A DNA stretch of 16,634 bases from an uncultured Prosthecobacter sp. (GCA_947523045.1 CANNUR010000042.1:1-16634), one strand, 5' to 3'. Positions 1 through 7,753 are shown, counted from the first letter of the stretch. Notes: generated by a model from the sequence alone, not told the origin. A program made the numbers and translations.

Positions 1-1
1 G

Positions 2-85
2 GCCTGGACCATCGCCTTCCTGTACGTGCGCAAGGCCTCCCGCTGGGACAAGGAAGCGGCCGCCGTGATCCAAGGGCAGGACTGA
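2..85 (+). CDS. DUF485-type inner-membrane protein, C-terminal end only
   Basis: An open frame enters from the left edge and ends at a TGA at 83-85, giving the last 27 residues. It begins with the end of a hydrophobic stretch (AWTIAFLYVRKA) and continues as a short charged tail (SRWDKEAAAVIQGQD). This is what the C-terminus of DUF485/YjcH-family two-helix membrane proteins looks like. Those proteins are commonly encoded directly upstream of the acetate permease ActP, which is the next gene here (start 48 bases after this stop, same frame and strand). The family's biochemical role is not established; it is thought to accompany the transporter. The identification rests on a short tail plus the neighbour, so it is good but not certain. 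Confidence 0.72.
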   Translation, partial: AWTIAFLYVRKASRWDKEAAAVIQGQD

Positions 86-133
86 TCCGTCATCGTTCGC
101 CCCACCCAGAAACCTCCCCACCGCCTTTCCCGC

Positions 134-1705
<1,572 letters not shown>

Positions 1706-1717
1706 TCCGCCCGCAGT

Positions 1718-2404
1718 TCAACGGCCGACCGACTGCGCCCAGACGCCCGTTTTTTGCGTGCGCGCCTGACGCGCCAGGGCCAGCAGCTCGGTGCCATAGG
1801 TTGGCAGGTCTCGCGGGTCGTTGGGCAGGAAAGTGTCCATGCCGCCGACGCGCGCATAACCGAGGCGCAGCAGTCGCTCGGCCAGGTTCTCCGGCCGGCC
1901 GTCCTCGCCCTGGACCTGGATGAGCGCGTAGTAGCGCAGGGTGCCCTCGACCCGCTCCCAGCGCGTCAGCACCCGGAACGGCCGCTGCTTGAGCAGCTCC
2001 GCCACATGGTCGGCCGCCTCGCGACCAAAGGCGGTCACCGTCGGCGCATCGGCCAGCCCAAAATAGCGGCGCTGCTCCTCGACCCGGGCCGGGTGACCGA
2101 GGCTCGCCTCCAGGGCGTCGACAAAATACAGCACGAAGAGGTGCTCCTCGCCATCGTGGCGGATGCGCAGGGTGTCGGCCTCGTTGGCGCGGCTGTCGAC
2201 ATAGACCGCACCTTCCAGCGTCTCGAAGTCCGGGGTCGGCTCACGCGGGCGAGCGACCGGATCGTCGGCCACCGCCGCCACGCGGATCGGAATTGCCGGC
2301 ACGACCCCGCGCCGCGAGTCCTTGAACAGCAGCCCGGCAACCACCACCAGCAGCACCACGACCGTGGTGATGGCGAGGGTGGAGAGCGTTTCCCGCAGCG
2401 TCAT
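1718..2404 (-). CDS. Membrane-anchored thermonuclease-fold (SNase-like) protein
   Basis: A 228-residue protein with one N-terminal transmembrane segment (about 9-27), a Pro/Arg-rich linker (30-58) and a C-terminal staphylococcal-nuclease-like OB-fold domain (about 65-224). Matches to the family are the ADTLRI strand (Asp77, the Asp21 equivalent), FVDALE (Asp96 and Glu99, equivalents of Asp40 and Glu43), FGREAADHV, the LRYYALIQV strand (Arg157, the Arg87 equivalent), ERLLRLGYARV and the C-terminal KTGVW. By my alignment the catalytic Arg35 position is a valine (Val91). Activity on DNA or RNA is therefore doubtful, and it may act as a binding or scaffold domain outside the cytoplasm. The gene is convergent with actP, 12 bases between stops, and is monocistronic. 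A plausible promoter lies at 2414-2442. Family confidence is good; function is uncertain. Confidence 0.75.
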   Translation of the reverse strand: MTLRETLSTLAITTVVVLLVVVAGLLFKDSRRGVVPAIPIRVAAVADDPVARPREPTPDFETLEGAVYVDSRANEADTLRIRHDGEEHLFVLYFVDALEASLGHPARVEEQRRYFGLADAPTVTAFGREAADHVAELLKQRPFRVLTRWERVEGTLRYYALIQVQGEDGRPENLAERLLRLGYARVGGMDTFLPNDPRDLPTYGTELLALARQARTQKTGVWAQSVGR

Positions 2405-2413
2405 CAGCCGCCC

Positions 2414-2442
2414 ATCTTCCCCGTGCCCGCTGGCAATCTCAA
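2414..2442 (-). promoter_or_regulatory. Candidate promoter of the SNase-like gene
   Basis: Read on the minus strand, TTGAGA (2442-2437) is followed by a 17-base spacer and GAAGAT (2419-2414). Only 9 bases then separate the -10 element from the ATG at 2404-2402. If this is the promoter, transcription would start within about 2-3 bases of the ATG, giving an essentially leaderless mRNA. The -10 match is weak (3 of 6), so this is a pattern call. Confidence 0.4.
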
Positions 2443-2460
2443 GCGGGAAACGATGGCAAT

Positions 2461-2527
2461 GAGCAGGGAGCCTGGGGCTCAGAGCAGGGAGCCCAGACCG
2501 ATGCTGGTAGAAACATGGAGGGTAGAA
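2461..2527. repeat. Short direct-repeat tract (21-bp-spaced and 15-bp-spaced copies)
   Basis: GAGCAGGGAGCC occurs at 2461-2472 and again exactly at 2482-2493, a 21-base period. GGTAGAA occurs at 2506-2512 and 2521-2527, a 15-base period. In one plus-strand frame the first pair reads SREPGAQSREP, a low-complexity translation that I recall seeing repeatedly in PVC genome intergenic regions; that comparison is from memory. The tract lies between the divergent SNase-like and TonB-like genes and is not part of a convincing gene. Confidence 0.6.
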
Positions 2528-2557
2528 TGATGCGGGAGAGGCTGGACCGGCGGCAGC

Positions 2558-2620
2558 GTACTCCGGGGCTTCAGCCCATCGTGAGATGGCCAGCCGTCGC
2601 GGGCTGAAGTCCGGGAGTAC
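2558..2620. repeat. REP-like palindromic element (long imperfect inverted repeat)
   Basis: Arms of 20 bases at 2558-2577 and 2601-2620 are complementary at 18 of 20 positions. The left arm begins GTACTCCGGGGCTTC and the right arm ends GAAGTCCGGGAGTAC. They are separated by a 23-base spacer that contains the small palindrome TGGCCA. The size and architecture resemble dispersed REP/REPIN-type palindromes. It sits 65 bases before the chosen GTG start of the TonB-like gene. There is no T-run after either arm, so it does not look like an intrinsic terminator. Whether it is multicopy cannot be judged from this window. Confidence 0.65.
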
Positions 2621-2634
2621 TTGCCAAGCCTCCG

Positions 2635-2680
2635 CCCCAAATGCCCGTTTGCGTCCGGGCCCGGCGGGGGCATCTTGGGG
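2635..2680. repeat. Second imperfect hairpin, immediately before the TonB-like start
   Basis: CCCCAAATGCCC (2635-2646) pairs imperfectly with GGGGCATCTTGGGG (2667-2680), and one base of the right arm is unpaired. The loop of about 20 bases is itself GC-rich (CCGGGCCCGG at 2655-2664 is a palindrome). The right arm's terminal GGGG ends four bases before the GTG at 2685 and is the only purine-rich, ribosome-binding-like sequence there. Folding of the mRNA could therefore hide it. Confidence 0.45.
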
Positions 2681-2684
2681 TTTC

Positions 2685-3809
2685 GTGACTCTTCTCCAGG
2701 ACAGGCATCTGCAGACCGGCCTCGCGGGATCGTTGCTGATTCACGCGCTGCTGCTCGTGCTGTTTGTCGGCGCCCTGCAAACCGAGGCGGCGCGCCGCCT
2801 GCTTGAGCAGAGCCTGCCAAAGCCGGCCCAACCGCCGGAACCCGAGGTGACCCTGCTCTTCCCCGCCCAGCTCGAGGTCGTGCCGCCGAAGCCGAAGGCC
2901 TACATCCGCACAACCCAGAACGAGGCGTCGTCGACCAAGCCCAAGAATGCCGCCTTTCAGTCCGACCGCGACACGGTCGCCGCCAGCGCCAAGCCGGCCG
3001 TGCCAGGCGCGACCCTGCCGATGCCGACGCTCGACGGCACGGCGCCCGACACCCGCGAGCTGGCCGACCGCGACCATCGCGATGGCGAGATCAAAAACGA
3101 TTCGGCGCCCGTGTCGCCGGTCGCCCAGGCGCAGATGCTGCCGCCGCCCGCGCCGAGTCCGCCACCGGCGCCCGCGACCGCGCCACCCGAGGTGGTCAAG
3201 GCCATTCCCCTGCCCGACCCAATGACGCGCCTGCTCGAGCAGGCCGATCGCGAATCGCCGCACCTGGCGGTGGACAGTCCACCCGAGGCGGCGCCGCAGA
3301 TGCGCCCGCCCGAACCGGCCGGGCCGCAGGTGCGCGCCCCGGCCGCCGAAGCGCCACCGCCGGTGGTCAAGGCCATCCCCGTGCCGGATCCGGTCGCCAA
3401 GGCGACGCCGCGACCCGAGCGCGACGCCTTCTCGCCCTTCACCCGCACCAGCAAGACCGACGGTTCGATCCTCAACCCCGGCGCCAATGCCGTCGATGCC
3501 GAGGCCACGCCACTGGGTCGCTACATGCGCCAGGTCACCGGTGCGGTCGAGCGCAAGTGGCATCTCTACGTGCGGCTGGCCAAGGACTCGGTGAACTTCG
3601 GTCGCGTGCGTTTCCGCTTCTACGTCGACGCCCGCGGCACGCCGCAGGACCTGACCATTCTGTCCGACGCGCGCGACGCCGACCCGCGAATGCGGGAATT
3701 GACCTTGCGCGCCATCCTGGATGCGCAAATACCTCCGATTCCGCCCGACCTGATGCCGACGCTGGACGACGGGAGGGTGAAAATCGAGTATGAAGCCATT
3801 GTTTACTGA
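2685..3809 (+). CDS. TonB/TolA-like periplasmic energy-transducing protein
   Basis: A 374-residue protein with a short cytoplasmic N-terminus and a single anchor helix (about 12-31, GLAGSLLIHALLLVLFVGAL). A long Pro/Ala-rich periplasmic linker (about 45-245) follows, then a C-terminal domain (about 275-374) of TonB/TolA C-terminal type. In that domain, a Tyr-x(11)-Trp start, RVRFRFYVDARGTPQDLTIL and LRAILDAQIPPIP follow the family pattern. The linker has a duplicated motif of the form PPxVVKAIPxPDP at about 167-179 and 224-236. I chose the GTG at 2685 because it places the anchor helix near the N-terminus as in TonB proteins. The in-frame ATG at 2586 would add residues translated from a palindromic repeat. 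The 3' end overlaps the next gene by 20 bases, and the order TonB-like/ExbB/ExbD indicates one complex powering outer-membrane transport or envelope stability. Confidence 0.8.
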   Translation: MTLLQDRHLQTGLAGSLLIHALLLVLFVGALQTEAARRLLEQSLPKPAQPPEPEVTLLFPAQLEVVPPKPKAYIRTTQNEASSTKPKNAAFQSDRDTVAASAKPAVPGATLPMPTLDGTAPDTRELADRDHRDGEIKNDSAPVSPVAQAQMLPPPAPSPPPAPATAPPEVVKAIPLPDPMTRLLEQADRESPHLAVDSPPEAAPQMRPPEPAGPQVRAPAAEAPPPVVKAIPVPDPVAKATPRPERDAFSPFTRTSKTDGSILNPGANAVDAEATPLGRYMRQVTGAVERKWHLYVRLAKDSVNFGRVRFRFYVDARGTPQDLTILSDARDADPRMRELTLRAILDAQIPPIPPDLMPTLDDGRVKIEYEAIVY

Positions 3810-4503
3810 ACTGCCCGTCCTGCTGCTGGCGGCGGAGCCCGCACCGCGCAGCACCCTCTCGCTCCTCGGCGAATTCCTCGGCACCGGCGGCGGGGTGATG
3901 TTCCTCATCGTGCTCTGTTCGATGGCCTCGGTCACCGTCATGATCTCGGTCTGGCTGCGCCTGCGCGACCGCTTTGTCATGCCGCATGCCGTCGCCACCC
4001 AGCTGCGCGCGCTGCCGGACTACGCCGACAAGGGCGACATCAAACCGCTGCAGGAATTTCTGGAACGCGACGACTCCCTGCTGGCGCGCCTGGGGGCCAA
4101 GGCGATCAGCGGCAGCTTTGCCTCGCGCGAGGAATGCGTCGAAACGATCTCCGCCCGCGCCAAGGAGGAGTTGCACCACCTCGAGCGCGGCGTCTCAGTG
4201 CTGGAGGCCATGGTCACGGTCGCCCCGCTGCTCGGCCTGATGGGCACCACGGTGGGTCTGGTCGGCATGTTCACCGCCTTCGGCGGCGAGGCCGGCCCCG
4301 ACACCGTCGAGGTCGCACGCGAGATTGGCGTCGCCCTGCGCTGCACCATCGCCGGCCTCTTCGTGGCGGTGCCTTCCGTGGTCGCCCACACCTACTTCGT
4401 GCGCCGGCTCGACAGCATTGCCGTGCGCATGGAATCGATCCTGCACGAGACCATCCAGACCTTCTTCGCCCACTTCGAGGTGAAGCGGCTCTCCAGCCCA
4501 TGA
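3790..4503 (+). CDS. exbB: ExbB/TolQ/MotA-family proton channel protein
   Basis: A 237-residue inner-membrane protein expected to form the proton-conducting stator with the ExbD-like product of the next gene and drive the TonB-like protein. It has three membrane helices (about 34-56, 136-162 and 180-205). The signature APLLGLMGTTVGLVGMF is at 145-161 and the helix-3 motif REIGVALRCTIAGLFVAVPS at 177-196. The conserved pore threonines are plausibly Thr153/154 and Thr186. The central charged segment (60-130) is cytoplasmic in this family. The hydrophobic N-terminus (LPVLLLAAEPAP) is reminiscent of the longer ExbB subtypes. The start overlaps the preceding gene by 20 bases and has GGGAGG 13 bases upstream. 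The gene ends in an ATGA overlap with exbD, so translational coupling is likely. TolQ is an alternative, but no TolB or Pal is adjacent. Confidence 0.88.
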   Translation: MKPLFTELPVLLLAAEPAPRSTLSLLGEFLGTGGGVMFLIVLCSMASVTVMISVWLRLRDRFVMPHAVATQLRALPDYADKGDIKPLQEFLERDDSLLARLGAKAISGSFASREECVETISARAKEELHHLERGVSVLEAMVTVAPLLGLMGTTVGLVGMFTAFGGEAGPDTVEVAREIGVALRCTIAGLFVAVPSVVAHTYFVRRLDSIAVRMESILHETIQTFFAHFEVKRLSSP

Positions 4504-4922
4504 ACCTGCGCCCGCGCCGCCGACCGGTCCCGACGATCCCCATCGTGTCGCTCGTCGACATCATGGTGATCCTGCTCATTTTCTTTGTCGCCACGACGAC
4601 CTTCCGCAAGGACCGCGCCCAGGTGAAGATCACCCTGCCCGAGGCCAAGCAGGTCGGTGAGAACGCGCCGGTGCAGGAGGTGCGCAAGGCGATCACGGTG
4701 ACCAAGGACCAGAAGCTGTTTCTCGACGGCCAGCCGGTGACCGCCGAGACCCTCGCCGAGGCGCTCGCCCGCCTGCGGCGCGAGCAGCCCCAGGCCAAGC
4801 TCGAGCTGGAGGCCGACACCGAAACCGCGCTTGGCGTGCTGATGCAAGTCTGGGACGCCCTGCGCAGCGCCGGTTACTCGGTCAACGACGTACCCGCGCG
4901 CATCCAGCGCGCCCAACCCTGA
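4500..4922 (+). CDS. exbD: ExbD/TolR-family biopolymer transport protein
   Basis: A 140-residue protein with a short basic cytoplasmic N-terminus (NLRPRRRP), one membrane helix (about 14-34) and a periplasmic domain. The helix contains the family's functional aspartate (Asp20 in VSLVDIMVILLIFF), which takes part in proton translocation with ExbB. The C-terminal part (LELEADTETALGVLMQVWDALRSAG) matches the ExbD/TolR periplasmic fold. The ATG overlaps the exbB TGA as ATGA at 4500-4503, which fixes the start. A much longer in-frame extension upstream would run antiphase through exbB and is not real. It acts with the two upstream gene products as a TonB-ExbB-ExbD energising complex; the receptors it serves are not encoded here. 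Confidence 0.9.
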   Translation: MNLRPRRRPVPTIPIVSLVDIMVILLIFFVATTTFRKDRAQVKITLPEAKQVGENAPVQEVRKAITVTKDQKLFLDGQPVTAETLAEALARLRREQPQAKLELEADTETALGVLMQVWDALRSAGYSVNDVPARIQRAQP

Positions 4923-4927
4923 CGCCC

Positions 4928-5428
4928 ATGAAAGCCACCCTGGACCTCCGCTTCACCACCGGCACCAGCCCGCTCGGGCCGATGCTGGTCGCCACCACCG
5001 CCCGCGGCGTCTGCGCCCTGCTGCTCGGCGACGAGGCCTGCACCGCCAGCCTGCAGGCGCGGTTTCCGCAGGCACACCTGCGCGAGGACGCCAAGGGCCT
5101 GTCGCCACTGCTGAAGCGCGTGCGCGACTGGCTGGCCCAGCCGGCCGGAGCGCTGGAACTTGAGCTCGATCTGCAGGGCACGCCCTTTCAGCGACGCGTC
5201 TGGCAGGCGCTGCAGAAGATTCCCACCGGAACGACGCTCAGCTACGCCGATCTCGCCCGTCGCCTGCGTCTGCCGACCGCGGCGCGCGCCATCGCCGGTG
5301 CCTGTGCGCGCAATCCGGTGGCGCTGGCCGTACCCTGCCACCGCGTCGTGCGCAGCGACGGCGGCCTGTCAGGTTATCGCTGGGGGGTGGAGCTCAAGCG
5401 CAAGCTGCTGGCCCGCGAGGCGGGTTAA
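4928..5428 (+). CDS. ogt: Methylated-DNA--protein-cysteine S-methyltransferase (O6-alkylguanine-DNA alkyltransferase)
   Basis: A 166-residue suicide repair protein that transfers the alkyl group of O6-alkylguanine to its own cysteine. The active-site motif PCHRV is present with acceptor Cys137. The helix-turn-helix region (TPFQRRVWQALQKIPTGTT, about 85-103) follows the family pattern, as do the Arg finger region (TAARAIAGACARNP, Arg120) and the post-active-site GLSGYRWGVELKRKLL. There is no Ada N-terminal zinc or AraC domain, so it is of the Ogt type. It starts 5 bases after the exbD stop, so it is probably cotranscribed with the tonB-exbB-exbD genes without an obvious functional link. Its TAA stop shares bases with the stop of the convergent lipoprotein gene. 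Confidence 0.93.
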   Translation: MKATLDLRFTTGTSPLGPMLVATTARGVCALLLGDEACTASLQARFPQAHLREDAKGLSPLLKRVRDWLAQPAGALELELDLQGTPFQRRVWQALQKIPTGTTLSYADLARRLRLPTAARAIAGACARNPVALAVPCHRVVRSDGGLSGYRWGVELKRKLLAREAG

Positions 5429-5434
5429 CCCGCC
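5419..5434. terminator. Perfect 16-bp palindrome containing both convergent stop codons
   Basis: GGCGGGTTAACCCGCC is fully self-complementary. Its central TTAA (5425-5428) is the TAA stop of ogt on the plus strand and the TAA stop of the lipoprotein gene on the minus strand. It could form a 6-bp stem with a four-base loop in either transcript and might act as a bidirectional transcription or RNA-end barrier. No T-tract follows on either strand, so an intrinsic-terminator role is only tentative. Confidence 0.35.
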
Positions 5435-6429
5435 ACCGGCAGCAGTTCGATCTTCTGCACGTCGAGCACCGCGCTCTTGACCTTGTTGAGCGGGTCAACG
5501 ACGAGGCGGGTCTTGCCGGGCTGGGGCAGTTCGAGCACGCCGACCTCCACCGGCTGCCAGTTCTGGAAGCCGCCGGTGTCCTGGGTGGTGAATTTCAGCG
5601 ACTGCCCGCCGAGGCGCAGTTCCACCTCGCTGCCGTGGTTGCCGCCGCCGCAGCCGTGGTGGACGACCACGCGGTAGCGACCGGGTTTGGCGACCTCGAA
5701 CTCCCACTCGGCGAAGTCCTCGGGGTCGGTCCAGAAGCCGAGGCAGTTCTTTTCCGGCTTCGGTTCGTAGCGCAGGTTTTCCGACCAGGTGGTGGCGTCC
5801 TTGGCATGCAGGGTCAGGCTGCCATCGGCGGCCTGCACCGGTGTTTCGCCCTCGGCGGTCGGGATGAGGGCGATCTCCTGAATGACCAGCGCCTGCTCAG
5901 TGGGCGGGGTGAGCAGCATGAAGGGCACCTCGCCGGCGGCGGGAATGTACAGCTTGCCGAGGCTGACCCGGCGCGGGCTGGTGGCGGGCGTGAGCTGCTT
6001 TTTCACCACGAGATCGCCCATGCGGAACTGCGAACCAATGCCGCCGCGGCGCAGCAGGTAGGTCATCATCACCTCATAGCGGCCCCAGCGCTTGGCCTTG
6101 AAGCTGGTCCCGGTGTAGGTATCCCAGTGGGCGCCGTTGCTGAAGGTCCAGTCGGCCGAGGTCAGGCGAATGACCCCGCGCGTCGGCAGGTCCTTGCGCA
6201 GCACCGGTTCATCGCTGCCGAAACCGTTGAGGTCGACCGCCTCCGGAAACGGCTGATCGCCGGGTGCCATGGCCGTCGGGGCCGGCTCTGCAGGCTTGAC
6301 GTCAGGCGCGGGTGCCGGAGTGGTTGCCGCCTTGGCCTCGGGCTTGGCTTCCGGCGCCGCCGGTTCAGGCTTGGGACCGCAGGCGGCGAGCAGGGCGAGG
6401 GTGGCGAGGAGGGAAAGACGGAGCTTCAT
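5425..6429 (-). CDS. Secreted lipoprotein with two carbohydrate-binding-like beta-sandwich domains
   Basis: A 334-residue protein with a lipoprotein signal peptide (lipobox LLAAC, Cys17) and a long Pro/Ala/Lys linker (18-60). Two similar all-beta modules follow (about 86-190 and 205-331). The second has the pattern CLGFWTDPEDFAEWEFEV, GRYRVVVHHGCGGG, GSEVELRLGG and LDVQKIELLP. I associate this with CBM-like domains found beside sulfatases, glycosidases and DUF1080 proteins in Planctomycetes and Verrucomicrobia. It probably binds a glycan or other ligand at the cell envelope; no catalytic residues are evident. The first module shares the GRYEV and IQEIALIP positions but lacks the CGGG turn, suggesting an old internal duplication. 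It lies last in an apparent minus-strand run after the MORN lipoprotein gene. Ligand is unknown. Confidence 0.7.
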   Translation of the reverse strand: MKLRLSLLATLALLAACGPKPEPAAPEAKPEAKAATTPAPAPDVKPAEPAPTAMAPGDQPFPEAVDLNGFGSDEPVLRKDLPTRGVIRLTSADWTFSNGAHWDTYTGTSFKAKRWGRYEVMMTYLLRRGGIGSQFRMGDLVVKKQLTPATSPRRVSLGKLYIPAAGEVPFMLLTPPTEQALVIQEIALIPTAEGETPVQAADGSLTLHAKDATTWSENLRYEPKPEKNCLGFWTDPEDFAEWEFEVAKPGRYRVVVHHGCGGGNHGSEVELRLGGQSLKFTTQDTGGFQNWQPVEVGVLELPQPGKTRLVVDPLNKVKSAVLDVQKIELLPVAG

Positions 6430-6461
6430 CGAAAGAGGAAAAGGGGGTGGCGACTATGCAC

Positions 6462-6484
6462 AACGTGCCGGCGGCGGCATCGTT
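6462..6484. repeat. Small imperfect inverted repeat between the two lipoprotein genes
   Basis: AACGTGCCG (6462-6470) faces CGGCATCGTT (6475-6484) around a four-base loop, with one unpaired base. It lies 4 bases beyond the stop of the MORN lipoprotein gene and 33 bases before the next start on the minus strand. It could be a weak terminator or a processing hairpin. There is no following T-run, so transcription may read through. Confidence 0.3.
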
Positions 6485-6488
6485 AGCT

Positions 6489-6881
6489 TCACTTCGGGTC
6501 AAAGTGCTTCTCGCTCACCGAGACATCGTGTTCGTAGACCTGCTCCTTGATGAGCTGGCCCTGGAGATTCCAGTAGCGGTTCAGGCCGTGGCGCTTGCCG
6601 CCGTCGAAGTTCGTTTCGGTCGAGAGCTGGCCGTTGTCCCACCACTCGCGCACGACGCCGTGCAGGCGACCCTCGCGAAAGGGGTATTCGCCCTTGGGCT
6701 TGCCATTCTTGTGGGTGTCGCGCGCCAGGCCGGTGAAGGCCTTGCCGTCGAGGAAGTACACGTCGTCGCGCCACTCCAGCGCGGCATACGACGCCTCGGC
6801 CACGGGGGCCTCCGTGGCGGCGGGCGGCTTGGGTGTGCAGGCGGCGAGTCCGGCGAGCAGGAGCAGAAGGAGCGGTTTCAT
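6489..6881 (-). CDS. Small MORN-repeat lipoprotein
   Basis: A 130-residue protein with a lipoprotein signal (LLLLLLAGLAAC, Cys15) and two to three MORN-like repeats. The repeats have GEYPFREGRLHGVVREWWDN (65-84), then GQLSTETNFDGGKRHGLNRYW and a degenerate third, GQLIKEQVYEHD. This resembles the secreted YwqK-like proteins that databases often label 'toxin-antitoxin system YwqK family antitoxin'. Nothing here supports a toxin-antitoxin role: it has a lipoprotein leader and no toxin partner. MORN repeats usually mediate surface or lipid contacts. The ATG at 6881 is 7 bases after the exonuclease III stop, so cotranscription with that gene is likely. No ribosome-binding sequence is visible. Function unknown. 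Confidence 0.75.
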   Translation of the reverse strand: MKPLLLLLLAGLAACTPKPPAATEAPVAEASYAALEWRDDVYFLDGKAFTGLARDTHKNGKPKGEYPFREGRLHGVVREWWDNGQLSTETNFDGGKRHGLNRYWNLQGQLIKEQVYEHDVSVSEKHFDPK

Positions 6882-6888
6882 GGCGGGA

Positions 6889-7650
6889 TCAGACGTCGAG
6901 CACGAGTTCGACCGGGCAGTGGTCGCTGCCGTAGATGTCGGCGCGGATCCGGCAGTCGTGCAGGGCCGGGCGCAGGGCGGCCGAGGCCAGCCAGTAATCG
7001 AGGCGCCAGCCGATGTTCTTTTCGCGGGCGCTGCCGCCGGAGCGCTGGGTCCACCAGGGGTAGCGGCCGGGGTTGGGATCGAAGGCGCGGAAGACATCGA
7101 CAAACCCCGCCTCGAGATGGCGCGTGAAGCTCTCGCGTTCGGCGTCGCTGAAGCCGGGATTCATGCGGTTCGACTTCGGATTGGCGAGGTCGATCTCCTG
7201 ATGGGCACAGTTGAGGTCGCCGCAAACCAGCACCGGCTTGCGCTGCTCGAGCTTTTTCAGGTGCGCGCGGAAGGCCTCGTCCCAGCGCAGGCGGTAGGGC
7301 AGGCGCGCCAGTTCCGCCTGGCTGTTCGGGGTGTAGACATTGACCAGGTAAAAGTCGTCGAACTCGGCGGTGATGAGCCGGCCCTCGGTGTCGTGCTCGG
7401 CCTGGCCCAGGCCCAGTTCGGCCGCCACCGGCTTGCCGCGGGTCAGCACGCAGGTGCCGGAGTAGCCCTTCTTTTCGGCGCTGTTCCAAACCGCGTGCCA
7501 GCCGTCGAGGAAGGACAGGTCAACCTGTTCCGGCCGCGCCTTGGTCTCCTGCAGGCAGACGACATCGGCATCGGTGCCGAGCAGGTAGTCGCGCAGGCCC
7601 TTGTCGAGCGAGGCGCGGATGCCGTTGACGTTGAAGGTCGAGAGCTTCAT
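6889..7650 (-). CDS. xth: Exodeoxyribonuclease III (AP endonuclease, ExoA/Xth family)
   Basis: A 253-residue enzyme of base-excision repair that cleaves DNA at abasic sites and removes 3'-blocking groups. All diagnostic residues are visible. They are Asn7 in MKLSTFNVNGIRAS, Glu35 in LQETKA, Tyr106 in VNVYTPNS, Asp145 and Asn147 in CGDLNCAH, Asp218 in RLDYW, and Asp243-His244 in GSDHCP. The order and spacing match ExoIII/ExoA, and the length is typical. I chose the ATG at 7650 because MKLSTFNVNG is the canonical N-terminus; a longer in-frame extension would overlap the divergent gene. It appears to be the first gene of a minus-strand run followed 7 bases later by the MORN lipoprotein gene, which has no clear link to DNA repair. 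Confidence 0.94.
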   Translation of the reverse strand: MKLSTFNVNGIRASLDKGLRDYLLGTDADVVCLQETKARPEQVDLSFLDGWHAVWNSAEKKGYSGTCVLTRGKPVAAELGLGQAEHDTEGRLITAEFDDFYLVNVYTPNSQAELARLPYRLRWDEAFRAHLKKLEQRKPVLVCGDLNCAHQEIDLANPKSNRMNPGFSDAERESFTRHLEAGFVDVFRAFDPNPGRYPWWTQRSGGSAREKNIGWRLDYWLASAALRPALHDCRIRADIYGSDHCPVELVLDV

Positions 7651-7714
7651 CCGCCCACTCTTGCGCCGGAGGCCGGGGGCTGTCGAGCGGCGAGCGCGGG
7701 CGGGCGACGGGTTT

Positions 7715-7747
7715 TTGACAACTCCCGGCCGTGGCCGGCGTTGTACT
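7715..7747 (+). promoter_or_regulatory. Promoter-like and palindromic segment between divergent xth and the small membrane-protein gene
   Basis: A perfect TTGACA (7715-7720) lies 33 bases before the ATG at 7754. It overlaps an imperfect palindrome at 7718-7744 (ACAAC..CCGGCC..GGCCGG..GTTGT), which would suit an operator. The best -10-like hexamer, TGTACT at 7742-7747, is 21 bases from TTGACA. That is too long for a standard promoter, so either the hexamer or the -35 assignment is wrong. The segment is in the 103-bp intergenic region from which both divergent genes must be transcribed. Confidence 0.3.
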
Positions 7748-7753
7748 CCCACC

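Noticed and set aside
1712..1756. A terminator after actP (weak stem at 1712-1737 followed by TTTTTT at 1750)
   Set aside because: The stem is only six pairs with a 14-base loop and is separated from the T-run by more than ten bases. The T-run is inside the convergent gene's coding sequence.
1754..2530. A 258-codon plus-strand open frame opposite the SNase-like gene
   Set aside because: It has no domain signature, and its last codons are only the repeat tract at 2461-2527. The minus-strand product has a transmembrane anchor and SNase motifs.
2586..2684. An upstream ATG (2586) as start of the TonB-like gene
   Set aside because: It would translate the right arm of a palindromic repeat and put about 33 extra residues before the anchor helix. 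The GTG at 2685 gives a normal TonB-type N-terminus.
2571..3998. A 475-codon minus-strand open frame opposite the TonB-like and exbB genes
   Set aside because: Its product is low-complexity Gly/Arg/His-rich sequence, as expected for the complement of a Pro/Ala-rich gene. The plus-strand genes have clear family motifs and operon overlaps.
6489..6881. The MORN lipoprotein as a toxin-antitoxin component
   Set aside because: The 'YwqK family antitoxin' database label does not fit here. The protein has a lipoprotein signal, and its neighbours are exonuclease III and another lipoprotein, with no toxin.
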